Part shown: positions 1-12,400 of the stretch, piece after piece
Layout of the letters: every line of letters begins with the position of its first letter
Numbering within the stretch: the stretch's first letter is position 1
DNA from: Saccopteryx bilineata
Taxonomy: Eukaryota; Chordata; Mammalia; Chiroptera; Emballonuridae
Reading direction: 5' to 3'
NCBI RefSeq assembly: GCF_036850765.1
Contig: NC_089492.1
Coordinates: 164,546,296-164,610,295, forward strand
DNA: 64,000 nt
The notes under the pieces: model-generated
Database searches by the model: none
Seen by the model: the letters and a program-made list of their open reading frames with translations, nothing else
What the model was told of the DNA's origin: nothing
Position numbers and translations under genes: made by a program

Positions 1-235
1 ATTCTAGCAGGAGCCAGGGGGAGTACTGGACTTCCCCTTTGTGTACACCGGTGACTTTCATATACTTTATCTGTCCCCTACCTTGTTGTGTCTCATGAAA
101 GCAAATACATGGCTTCTAGGTTATGTCTTGATCTAATTGATATTTGGCAGTGGGCTGGGATCCTGACATCCCATGTTGCCTTCGCGGACACTTCACCTCT
201 GACGCTGTTTCCCACTCGTGTTTCTTCCCGCCCAG
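1..235 (+). other. PDE4DIP intron, 3' portion
   Basis: Noncoding sequence ending in a pyrimidine tract and CCCAG acceptor at 235. The frame of the first exon is open back to position 88, but the acceptor and the family sequence place the exon start at 236. Confidence 0.7.
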
Positions 236-490
236 GTGTCAGCACCGCCTCCACTGCCTCCCCAGGCACACTGCAGAGCAGCCACTTGGAAGCTGGCCTT
301 GCCCACTATCTCAACCCTGCCCAGCTCCATTCTTCTCCCAGGGGCACCCTAGAACTGGGTGGAATTCTGAAGCCTACTAGGTACCTGGGAAGCGGTGGCC
401 AGTGGGATATGATGAGACCTCAGAAAGGGAGCGTGTCTGGAGACCTGTCCTCGGGCTCCTCCGTGTGCCAGTTTAACTCCAAACCCACAG
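236..490 (+). CDS. PDE4DIP: PDE4DIP coding exon A
   Basis: First visible exon, 255 nt. It follows CCCAG and ends ACAG|GTAAAG. Two bases finish a Gly codon, 84 codons follow, and one G is left over. It encodes a low-complexity Ser/Gly/Pro linker with LAHYLNPAQLHSSPRG and SVSGDLSSGSSV, wording I know from myomegalin. No heptad pattern is seen, so it is probably a flexible linker between coiled coils. Confidence 0.88.
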
Positions 491-3400
491 GTAAAGCAAA
501 ATGAAATCCTACTTAGAGCCCACACTTGTCCTCCCCGGGCAGGGCCTTTCCTTTCTCTCTGGCCCCTGGTGCATAGAGCAGGGGTGAAATGAAGGAGCCA
601 TATAGTGCTTCAAGCATCCTGAATCCTCCCTGCCCACGGCCTCGGTGCTGTGCGGGGCGTGGGACAGCCAGGGATCCCCCGCTGTGCACATAGTCACGTC
701 CCCTCTCCCTGCACCCTGAGCCCGGACAGCCCATGCTAGGACCTTTCCGGAATGCCAGGCCCCAGCACTCACAGGACATTCTTCCATCAGTCAGGAATTG
801 TAACAGAAAGGATGCTGTCTCCACACAGCTCCCTGCCCCACAGATAGATTCTGTGAACAAAACCCAGTTCAAACTTTTCCTCTCCGAGCTCTCCTGGTCA
901 GGGCTGTGAGACATCGCACACATGGACAAGTTAGCTGTATAGTGAACATGGGGTGTGGCTCAGTTCCAACAGTGAGATGGTTGCCCTTTTCAGAAACAGA
1001 CTGAGGCACAACGGTGTAGGTGACGTAGTCTGTTATTAGCACCCCTCCCACTTCTCTGTTCTGCATCTTTCATCCCCTTGTGGGGCTACTTCTTTCTCCT
1101 GTCTCACCAGCCCCCAGATCAGAGCCAGCTCCCCTTCCTTCCTCCATATGAGAGGGGTGAGAGGGCAGCATTGCAGACCATTAACCCCACGGGATGAGTT
1201 TATATTCATAAAATCTGACCCAAGGCCTTCTGTCGGAGGGCAGAGAAAAAGCTTTGTCTTGTGCCAAAGACTATTTAATCGAGTAGCAGTAAGAAGAGGT
1301 ATTAGGGTGTGTGAGGCCTTCTCTGCCACAGCCAAAGTGACACTCAGGAGGTGGCCACACCGTTCCAGATGCCCTGTCCACAGCCCACAGCCTTCAGCTA
1401 GTTTTCTAAACTGTGTGGCACTGCCTTACCCTCACTAGTTACACCAGTAACTGCACACTTACACTAATAGTTCCCTTGCACTTAGCCCTTTATGGGAGGA
1501 GGTCCATGGGGCTTGCCTCGCACTGAGCTGTCCTGTATTTCTGGTGCCCATATGAAAGGATGCAGTTGGCAGAAGGATGGTGATGTTTAGGGGTCATGCT
1601 GAGAGGCCAGTGGCCAAATCCCTGCCCCACGTGGACCCCACCTGTGACCAGGATTCTCCATCTCCACCTCTTTCCTGTCTGGCGCGCTGCAGGAGCCGAC
1701 CTGCTGGAGGAACACCTGGGTGAAATCCACAACCTGCGCCAGCACCTGGAGGAGTCCATCTGCGTTAACGACCACCTGCGGGAGCAGCTGGAGCACCGGC
1801 TCAGCTCCACTGCCCCTGGGAGGGGTAGGCCGGCCCAGGGGGCCTCCTTGGGTCACACTTAGGGAGCTTCGGGAGGGAGGCCCTCTGTGCGGTACTCAGG
1901 CGCAGTGGTCTGCTTCACTGCAGTGGCTCCCTGCACACAGTCCAGCAAGGTAGCTGGGTCAGTACTGTCACCTTTACTTGGTAGATGTCGGGGAGCTCAG
2001 AGGGTAACTTCCCTCACTGCAGAACCAACAAGGTCTGTCCCTAGAGCCGTGTGACTTCTCATTCCATCATTAATCTGCTCAAGGGTGCTGTCTCCTCTGC
2101 ACCCTTGTATGTGGCTGGCAGGTGATCCAGCCAGGTCTTGGGCCTCCCCCAGCCACTTATCCCCCTCCCCCATTTTCCCCCAGGCTGCTGTCACTGGGAG
2201 GCCATCCTTTCCACACACCTTGTTCTGCCCACAGCGCAGCAGCCACAGCAATTTAGGGAATGAGCCCCCCCAACCGGTAGCAGCAAGGACACGTGATAAT
2301 GCAGCGAGGACCCTGAGAGGAGGCACAGGGAGCCGAGCCTCCAGCCCACCAGGCTTTCGGCCAGGATTGAGTCCTCAGGGTTTTCTGCTGGACTGGGACA
2401 GTATCTTTGGGGACATAGGAGGGACAAATGTGTAACTTGCCTGCTTGCACTTTTCGGAACAGAATCCACCTCTAACTTCTACAGTCAGGGCCTGGAGTCC
2501 ACGCCTCAGCTGTACAACGACAACGAGTACAGGTTCCTTAGGGAAGAAAACCGAAGCCTGCAGGCTCAGCTGAGTCATGTTTCCAGAGGTGGGTGATCAA
2601 AAACCACAGACTGTGGTCTCTCTCAATCCCTTTCTTCCCTGGCCATACCAGTCACCAACTGGAGAAGCAGAGAGAGGAGGTAAAATACCAGCTCCCCAGG
2701 TCTACCAACCCCAAATTCCCATAGCTGTTCTCAGTCTGGGAAAGGGTGCTCCAGAGAGGGGCCAACTGTGGACCTCTGACCCATAGGTTCCAGGGACAAA
2801 TAACTCCCGGAAATCTACCGCTCTGAGCCAACAGCCTGCAGATATGCAGAATCATCAGCTAGCAAAGTGGATACCTCTTGGGTATCTGTTCTACCTCCCC
2901 TCAACTCACAGTTGGTTGGGAACCAGAAAAGGAAGGAATGTGAGTGCCTATAAACCCTCTCAAGTTTCTCCAGACTTGACTGCCGCTCTGTGTGTCTGAG
3001 CTGCCATCCCTGTGTGTCCTCCCCACGTCCCCTCACTCATCGGTAAGGCTTCTCTCTGGTCAGTAATCCTCAAGACTGTGTCTAGAGGTGCTAGCAAAAT
3101 GTCTATCATTGCCCAGATTCCCATCTCTGTGCAATGGGCATTCATGGATGGGCATCATTTCCTGTGTGGCCTGGGGCACAGCTGACCATAGTGTTAATTG
3201 ACTTACTCAAATCACTGTATTATCAACAACTGATTTTTATTTACAAATATTTATTGAATAGCCATAAAAGACTGGGAATAGTTCTAAAAGACTGGGAAGA
3301 TATGAGAGGATAGCTCACTGCTTGGGGAAGTTAATAGAACTTAATAGATAACAGAGAAGGCACAACTACTAAACTATCATTGCATGTCTGGAAAGACTAG

Positions 3401-6400
3401 AACAGACTTTACAGGTGAGAAGATTGTACTTAAATGAGTACAATTTGCCAGGCCAGCTAAATTCCTGCCCAGAGGACTGACAGTACCTACAGTCTTATTC
3501 TTAGAGTTACTGTCAAGAATCTTTAAGAAATCACGAAGATCAGAAAGATGACACAAGCCCAGAACAGATGTCCCTATCAAAATGATGACAATGCCTGACC
3601 TGTGGTGGCGCAGGGATAAAGCGTTGACCTGGAAATGCTGAGGTCGCCGGTTCAAAACCCTGGGCTTGCCTGGTCAAGGCACATATGGGAGTTGATGCTT
3701 CCAGTTCCTCCCTCCTTCTCTCTCTCTGTCTCTCTCTCCTCTCTCTCCCTTTCTGTCTCTCTCTCTCTCTCCTCTCTAAAAATGAATAAATAAAATAAAA
3801 ATAAAATTTAAAAAATGATGACAATAACATATACTAAAAATGGTAGACAGGAAATCTTGATGTTGATCTTTGGCAAAATTCAAGAATGGATTATTGTGCA
3901 GAAGGTGGTGGGTACTTAGAAATAGTGAACGTTAGAAACCAGAATGTTTTTTCTAATAGCAAGGTAGGGCTTATTAAGTCAGAGGATCAAGTGCATTGCA
4001 AAGTCAGTTCCCCAGAGTGTGTGGGTATGGTGAGCGAACACTTTGTCTCCTGGCTGACTGCAGCAGAAGCTGGCCTTCCTTTTACCTTAGTTCTGTCTGT
4101 CAGGATGGATGTGCTTGGGCTCATCTCCTTGCTGACCTTGGCCCACAATCTAAATGCTCCTGTTTCTGCCCTCCAGAGTACTCCCAGGAAACAGAGTGCC
4201 TGAGGGAGGCCCTGCTGACCTCGAGATCCCGACTTCAAGAGCTGGAAGTGGATCTGGAGCACCAAAAGGTGGGCCGGCAGCAACTTTTGGAAGACTTGAA
4301 GGAGAAGCAGCAGGAGATCTTGCATTTCCAGGAGGAACGACTGTCCCTGCAGGAGAAAGACTCCAGGTCAGGGGGAGCCCACTGATAAGGAAGGTGGCCC
4401 CAATTTCACATTTAGAAGAAGGAATATTGGCAAGACAGTTAATAGTCCCTTTTGGAAGCCTCAGTTTCCCCTTTGCTATTCCTGATTTATGGGTACTGAG
4501 CAGAAGGAAGGACTTCTCTGGGATGCCTGTTTTCCTCCAGAGCTGAGCAAGTAATCCTCTGAAGCCAGCTGTGATGCTCGTCCCCAGCATAAAGTCTATA
4601 ACTGCTTGGCAGTGTGCAAAGAGCACTTCCAGGCAGTAAGAATATTGTGCCAGTGTGTCCTAGCTATTGTGGCTAATGATGGGACTCTAAGTAAAGTTAT
4701 TGCACCTCTCTGGGCCTCTGTATTCGTGAACATGGTCTTCACGAATCCTGAGTTAACAGCTAGAGCTGAAACTCTGTGCTGCAGAGGTTGGCACATGTTG
4801 CCCAAGCGTGACTGAGGGCCCCCAGCTCAGCGGTCTGTCTCCCCGTCTCCCCTGCAGGCTGCAGCATAAGCTAGCCCTCCTGCAGCAGCAGTGTGAGGAG
4901 AAACAGCAGCTTTTCCAGACCCTGCAGTCAGAGCTGCAGATCTACGAGGCCCTTTATGGTGATTCCAAGACGGGGCTGAAAGGTACAAGTTCCCCTCCTC
5001 CTCCACCCCACCAGTTTCCTACCCTTGCTAGAATCCCAGTGGGATCTTCTTTACCTTGGGAGTTTGCAGATTTGGAGAAGCCACAGAGATTTTGGGAAGT
5101 CTCAGAAAAGCCACCTGCCAGGCCTGTGGCTCCCAGACCTTATACACAAAGCCCAGAGGTTGGTCACAGGAGCGAGATCAAGCCCAGCTAGACATCTTTA
5201 AAAATAGGCCACATGGGCCTGACCAGGCGGTGGCGCAGGAGAGTCAGACTGGGATGCGGAGGACGAGACCCGGAGGTCGCCAGCTTGAGTGTGGGCTCAT
5301 CTGCTTTGAGCAAAGCTCACCAGCTTGAACCCAAGGTCGCTGGCTTGAGCAAGGGGTTATTCGGTCTGCTGAAGGCCCACGGTCAGGGCACATATGAGAA
5401 AGCAATCAATGAACAACTAAGGTGTCACAACGAAAAATTGATGATTGATGCTTCTCATCTCTCTCCATTCCTGTCTATCTGTCCCTATCTATCCCTCTCT
5501 CTGACTCTATAAAAAATAAAAATATATAAATAAATAAAAATAGGCCACCTGGGTCAAACTTCACCCACCATCTAGGCCAGAAACAAGTTTATTAAAGTCC
5601 AGATATGCAGTGATATTGTTTAAATACAAAGAATTGTCCTGGTAGTGTCATCATTTGAAAAAGGTTTTGAATATTATAAATAATACATACTGACTACCTG
5701 TGCAGCCCATTTAGCAGGCAGCCTGATCCCATTCTGACTCCTTCTCCAGTGAAAAAATTAACAGATACAATTTTTTTAATGGGAATATCACTAATAAGAC
5801 CTAAATGTCAAGGCTCGATTTAAATTTTACTCTTATTGAAGATGTTTGCCACCTGTTGAAATAACTTAAAAAAGTCCTGAGCTTGATTAAAAATATCAGT
5901 GGTAGGCCCTGCCAGTTAGCTCAGTGAGAGCGTTGTCCTGAAGCTACCAAAATAATAATAATAAAATTTAAAAACAAAACCAAAACAAACAATAAACAAA
6001 AGAAAATACCAAGGTTGCGGGTTCCATCGCTAGTCAGGGCACATATGGGAAGTGACCAATGAATACACAACTAAGTGGAACAACAGATGAAGCTTCTCCC
6101 TCTTCTCCTCTTCTCCTCCTTCCTCTCTTGTCTCTCTAAAACCAATCAATAAATTGAAACAAACAAACAAACAAACAAACAAACCAGTGGTAGAAATACA
6201 GGATGAGGCAGCTTGGGTCTGCAGCTATTCCTGGGTTTGAGGATGGGGGAGTTAGGTAGGAACACATTTCCACAAGGAGGTGTAGGTCAGGGTTGCTAGA
6301 AGAGCCAACTCAGCCTGAGACCACAGCAGTGTGAGCAAGGTGTCCCTATGGTGAGACTACATCAGAAATATTGTTAGATGGTGGGCACCATCTTGTAAAA

Positions 6401-9400
6401 GGGACATTGACAAACTAAGGAACATAATGAAGACACAGACCACAAGGTCAAGAGACCAGAAATCTCCAACTGGTTGAAGAAACTTAAGTATTTTTAGGCT
6501 TGAAAAAGATCCTAAGAGGATGAGAACTGGCTTTGAATATCTGAAGAATAGTCAGGTGACCAAGAGCTAATGTGCCTGCAGAGGGCTGAGCAAAGGGCAG
6601 AGGGTGAGGGGTGATGGAGTTTGGATTTACATAAGTCATGTTTTCCTTAGCGCTAGAGCCTTCTGGTGATGCAACAGCTGGTTTGTGAGGAATGAGCAAC
6701 TGTCCCAGCCCTGTCTAAACAGAAAGCGGTGCTTTGTCAAGGACGACATAGAGGCAGTTCTTGCTTTGGATGGAAGGTTGACTCCCTGAGTCTTTCAACT
6801 CTAGTTTTTTTTATTATATATTTAGAAATTCCATAAGCAATATGGTTTATTATATTAAGAATTTTCACTATTCAGCCCAATTTGAATTGTCATAAAACCT
6901 TCTTGAGTGTCCTAATTTTGCTGATGAGATGAACATGAGCTTGAAGAAACATTAGAGGGCACCGCAGGCTGAGAGCGGCTCATGTACAAAGTCACGGGAC
7001 CTCTGCGGGGAGGCCAACCCGCCTGTGGAGAGCTTTGTATCCGTTGGTGTGAGGGTCGTGCTGGTCGGAAGGAGAGTTGCCAGTATATGGAAGACCTCTC
7101 TCTGAAATCAATAAAGGGCAAAATTTAACATTCTGTGAAGTCGGCAATGGAAAATGAGTTTGATTTTTCTGAGCAAAATAGGTACGTGATGAAAATGGAA
7201 TTTTAAGATGATAAGACTGATGGGACATATTGGAGTTGGCAGTCCTCTGAATGGGTATAGTGATATTCTGTATATTAAGTGATGAGAGTATAATCTAACG
7301 TGCTAGTGGGAAGAAAAAGGGGAATGGATAAATGAAAAACATTTTTTAATAAGCAAAATGTGAGAATTTGGATTTAGAGAAAGAAAGAGAGGGAGGAGCA
7401 TCATGGAACTTTGCAGTTAGTATCCTGAATCACCTCACCTTCTCTGCCTTTATCCATTTCCACAGGTATCTTAGGATTCATTTCAAAGCTACTCCTACTA
7501 AAGCCCAATAATCACTTATCCTTGATTCTATTATTCAGTATAAGCTCTGAATTGAAATCTTTTTCATATACTCATTTGATGACAAAACCTAACTGAACCA
7601 GCTTGAAAACTGAACCTACTGAAAACACCAGTGTTTTCATAATCTTCATTTATCCCACTTAGTGAGAATATTCATGTAACTCATTGCAGAAATAGTGAGC
7701 GTGCAAGTCCTGTGGCCCAGACGCAGTAAGTGGTGTATGTGGCACATGCATCCTGTCAAGTCCCTTCCCCCAGCCCCTGCCCTCGTTAGAGCGTGCTGAC
7801 CTCCTGTCTTGGAAGACACTGCTCACTAGCCAGGAGGACTAAAGTTAATACAGACATGAAATAACAGACTTGACCCCATCTGTCAATCAATTTCTGTTCT
7901 GACAAATGCTTAGAAATACTTGGATCAGTGCTACCAACCCCTTCTCCCTCTTCTTTCAGCTTACACCTGGGATGCCTGTCACCCGGTACCTTTGAGCAGT
8001 GACTTGAGCCACCTGGTGGCAGAGATCCAAGCATTGAGAGGGCAGCTGGAGCAGAGCATTCAGGTGAACAACAATCTGCGACTGCAGCTGGAGCAGCAGT
8101 TGCACGATGGGGCCGGCAAAGCCAGCCTGGGACCCTCCTCCGCCAGCCCAGACTTGGCAGCCCACATTGACCCTGGAAGCAAGCAGCCGCCCTTCCAAGG
8201 TAGGAAGGAAAGGGAGTCGGGAAGCCGTCAGCCAGCAGGGAGGCCACCAGGATGCCTGTGGTGGAGGGGACAGTCTTACCTCCTCTTAGCTCCTTAAAGT
8301 CAGGGTGAAGCTGGATATGCTCCAGTGTATGTGTGGGAAGGCATGGATTCAGGGTCAGACCCACCTCCAGTTCTGAGTCTGAGTCTGAGTCTACCACTTG
8401 CTGGTGTTTGCCTTGAGTCAGGGGTTTGACCTCCTCAGGGGTTTAAGCCTTAGTTTCCTCATTTTTTAGATGTAGATAATAGCCCTGGCCAAAGAAAAAG
8501 CTCAGTTGGTTAGAGCATTGTCCTGAAGCACAGAGGTTGCCAGTTCAATCCCTGGTCAGGGTACAGACAGGAATGGATTGATGTTCCTGTCTCTCTCTCT
8601 TGTCTTTTCTCTCTCTCTGAAATCAATAAAATAAATAAACAAAAAAGATGCAGATAATAATAATATCTAGTTTGTGTGGTTATTTGGAACATTAAGTGAA
8701 ACAATTTACAAGTGTTTGATAAAATAAGAATTGCTCAGTAATTTGATAGCTCTGTAGCTTAACGATTCCTTGTATTTATGGAGTGTTAAAATTTACCACA
8801 AAATTTCAAGCAATATTTCAAACAACTTCACCTGAGGTAGGGCAGGTTTTATTCTGTTCACATGGGAAAACTCGGGCACTGAAACAGTCTAGGGCTGACA
8901 GGAGCTGAGAGACTGACCCCAGATTCGAACCATAGGTTTTGGTTTCCAGTCTGTGTTCCTTCCGCCTCATCTGCTCTGTCTCCGTATTGCTGGCCTTTCC
9001 AGACTTGCAGGCCTGGCTTCCCTTTGCCTAACATGTGGGGAACTCAGCCATGTGGGAAACATTTCTGTCCCCAAGGAAATCTGGCTGTTGGAAAGTGGTG
9101 GAAAGCAACTATATTTATTCCAGGTGGCTGTCAACCAGTTCTGTCCTCACACCTTGCCACCTTTGTCCACCTTTGCAGATGGAAATGTGTAACTGCTTTC
9201 TCCCTCTCATCTCAATATCCTTCATCACTCTCACTTCCCCTAGTTTTAACATGAATGTTAATACTGTCCCCACACTGCAGTCTCTTGACACATTTATTTC
9301 TACTTCCTCTTTCCTTTCCTGTTGGTCCACCATTAATTCATATCCCCTCACCTCCATGGCTGTATCCTCAATTTTATTATAGTCAAAAACTAATTCTGCT

Positions 9401-12400
9401 CAGGATCACCTAGAGCTCAGCTTTCAAACTTTCTTGCCTGCTTTTCCTGAGCATGTTAATCTTTTAATTTTCATTTTTCTGGTTCTGCTAGATTTTCACT
9501 TATCAGACAATGACCTCATCTGTCAAATGAAGGTGATACTCCCCTGATCATGTTGTTGTGGCTGTTATTTATTTATTTATTTACTTTGTTTTTTTTTTTT
9601 TTCTGAAGCTGGAAATGGGGAGAGACAGTCAGACAGACTCCTGCATGTGCCTTACCAGGATCAACCTGGCACGCCCACCAGGGGTGACGCTCTGCCCACC
9701 AGGGGGCGATGCTCTGCCCCTCCAGGGCATCGCTCTGTCGTGACCAGAGCCACTCCAGTGCCTGGGGCAGAGGCCAAGGAGCCATCCCCAGCGCCTGGGC
9801 CATCTTTGCTCCAATGGAGCCTCGCTGCGGGAGGGGAAGAGAGAGACAGAGAGGAAGGAGAGGGGGAGGGGTGGAGAAGCAGATGGGCGCTTCTCCTGTG
9901 TGCCCTGGCCGGGAATCGAACCCGGGACTTCTGCATGCCAGGCTGACGCTCTACCACTGAGCCAACCGGCCAGGGCTGTGGCTGTTAAATGAGAAAGCGG
10001 GCCCTGGCTGGATGTTCAGTGATTAGATCATCATCCCAAAACACCAAGGTTGTCAGTTTGATCCCTGGTAAGGGCACATATGGGAAGCAACCGATGAATG
10101 CAAAACTAAGTGGAACAACAAATAAATGCTTCTCTCTCTCTCTTTCTCTCTCCCTCCCTTCCTTTCTCTGTCTCTCTAAAATCAATCAAAATAAAAGAGA
10201 AAGAGAAGAAAGCATATATGGACTGGCACACAGAAACTGCTCAGCCTACACTAGTGGATGCCTTGCCCTATTCAGGCCAACATGATGGTTGTAGTGTTCA
10301 GTTGCGTCTCGACCACTCTCTAACCAGGCTTTCCCCCACAGTCTCCAGCAACAGCCAGGACTCAGGCCCCCGGCTCAGTCACTGCTGCTCCTGTCCCACC
10401 AGAGGCCGAGCTGGGAAGCAGCTCTCAGCCACGGATGCTGAGCAAGATTGTTTCTGTCTTTGTAATATTTTCCAAGCCCTCCGCTCTAGGCTAGCCTCCT
10501 GGTCTCCCACACACGTCTCTGACCCACTGAGGCTTCTGTCTCCTGTTCTCATACTACTACATTTTTTTCCAATACTAACTCCTTATCAGAATGGTGATTA
10601 AAATGCTGATTTTAGGCCTTGGCTGGTTGGCTCAGCGGTAGAGCATCGGCCTGGTGTGTGGAAGTCCTGGATTTGATTCCCGGTCAGGGCACACAGGAGA
10701 AACAACTGCTTCTATACCCCTCTCTCTTCTCTCTCTCTCTCTCCCCTTTCCCGCAGCCATGGCTTGGAGTGAGTTGGCCTTGGGTACTAAGGATGGCTCT
10801 GGGGCCTCCATCTCAGGTGCTAAAAAAATTGACTTGGTTGCTGAGCAACAGAGCAACGCTCCAGATGGGCAGAACATCCCTCCTAGTGTGCTTGCTGGGT
10901 GGATCCCGGTCAGGACGCATGCGGAGTCTGTCTCTCTGCCTCCCCTCTTCATAACAAAAATTGGAAAAAAAAGAAAAAAATGTTTAGTCACTTATACATC
11001 TGTTCATTCCTTGATTCCATATTTTTAACATTTGTACTTAGTTACAAAGCATAGTATTGGGCACTACATACAACATTACATTCAAAACCAGGGTTAGAAA
11101 ATTATAACTAATAATTTTTAAACTACAATTCACTTTTGCCTGACCTGTGGTGGTGCAGTGGATAAAAGCATTGACCAGGAATGCTAGGGTTGCCAGTTTG
11201 AAACCCTGGGTTTGCCTGGTCAAGGCAAATATGAGAGTTGATGCTTCCTGCTCCCCCCCCCTAAAAATGAATAAATAAAAATCGTAAAAAAAAATAAACC
11301 TATAAAAAAATAAACTACAACTCACTTTCTCATGGAATATCCTTCAATTAAAAGAACATCTTGTTCCAAACTAGTGATTGGGTAGAGGGTGTTATTTGGA
11401 GTGAGACACTTGAAACCATGTCAACACAATCAATTAAAAAACAAAAACAGGAACTTGCGATTGGTTCGCTCTTGTTTTCCCTTGTGATGATGGATGTGTA
11501 AGAGGTGAGTCGTGCCGCCTGAGCTCTCATAGAGACCAGGGGCCCTGCGTGTGTGTGATGAGCTCACTCTTGTCTCCACCCCTAGGTTCAGCTGCCTCCC
11601 CTCCAGTTCGGGATGTTGGCATGGACCCAGTGCCCAGCTTCTCCAGCTCTCCCTCCGCGGCTCCTGGTGCGGACAAAGCTGTCTTCATTAGGACAGATGG
11701 TAAATATGGCAGCTACAGGGCTCAGGAACTGATGATGGAAAATTATTAATGCAAGTAACTTTTGCTTTTCTATAACTGCATTATCTGAACTTAGAAAGTT
11801 CTCTCTGCGTGTCCTGAGGCCTCTAGCCCTACTCACTGTGACCTCGGTGGCCGTCTTTCCTGCCGTGCATGTCCGCCTGCAGTTGTCCTATTGCTCTGTC
11901 ATTGCCTCGTTGCAATGACATTGCTACCTGCGCCCTGCATCACCAGCTTCTCTCCTGGCCTGTGTCTTCTCCTCAGAAAGTTTAAATTTTTAATTTATAG
12001 TATTTGTTCTGAATTTTTCACTTGTAACAAGCACAGCATTTGACTCGTGGCAGTTTTGTCATTATGAGATGATGTAAGAAAGATGATAAAAACCCAGAGC
12101 CCAGGATATCTGTGGACGTCACGCCCACTCATGCTTTTCCGTGACTGCCTCCCATTCCTGCATCTCCACTATTTGATGTGCCTTTTGGATTGAAGTGAAC
12201 TGAAGACACGATGATAAATAACAGTGGGCTTCTTTGCTGTGTGTGTGTTGTTGTTTTTTTCCAGAGCAGCAGGGCTGTGATTCTTCTCCAGTAATGAAGA
12301 ACCCTCCCAAGCTGGAGGGTGATGTGGCTGATGGCTCCTTTGCCAATAAGCATGGCCACCACATCATTGGCCACATTGATGACTACAGTGCCCTGAGACA

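Noticed and set aside
9568..9976. Several overlapping ORFs on both strands, repeated at 16.4, 23.7, 31.1, 35.7 and 44.6 kb
   Set aside because: All are frames through type 1 SINE copies; the repeated wording comes from the SINE, not from a gene family.
10615..10690. tRNA-like A and B boxes in SINE heads
   Set aside because: They belong to SINEs with TC tracts, A tails and target duplications; no complete tRNA cloverleaf stands alone.
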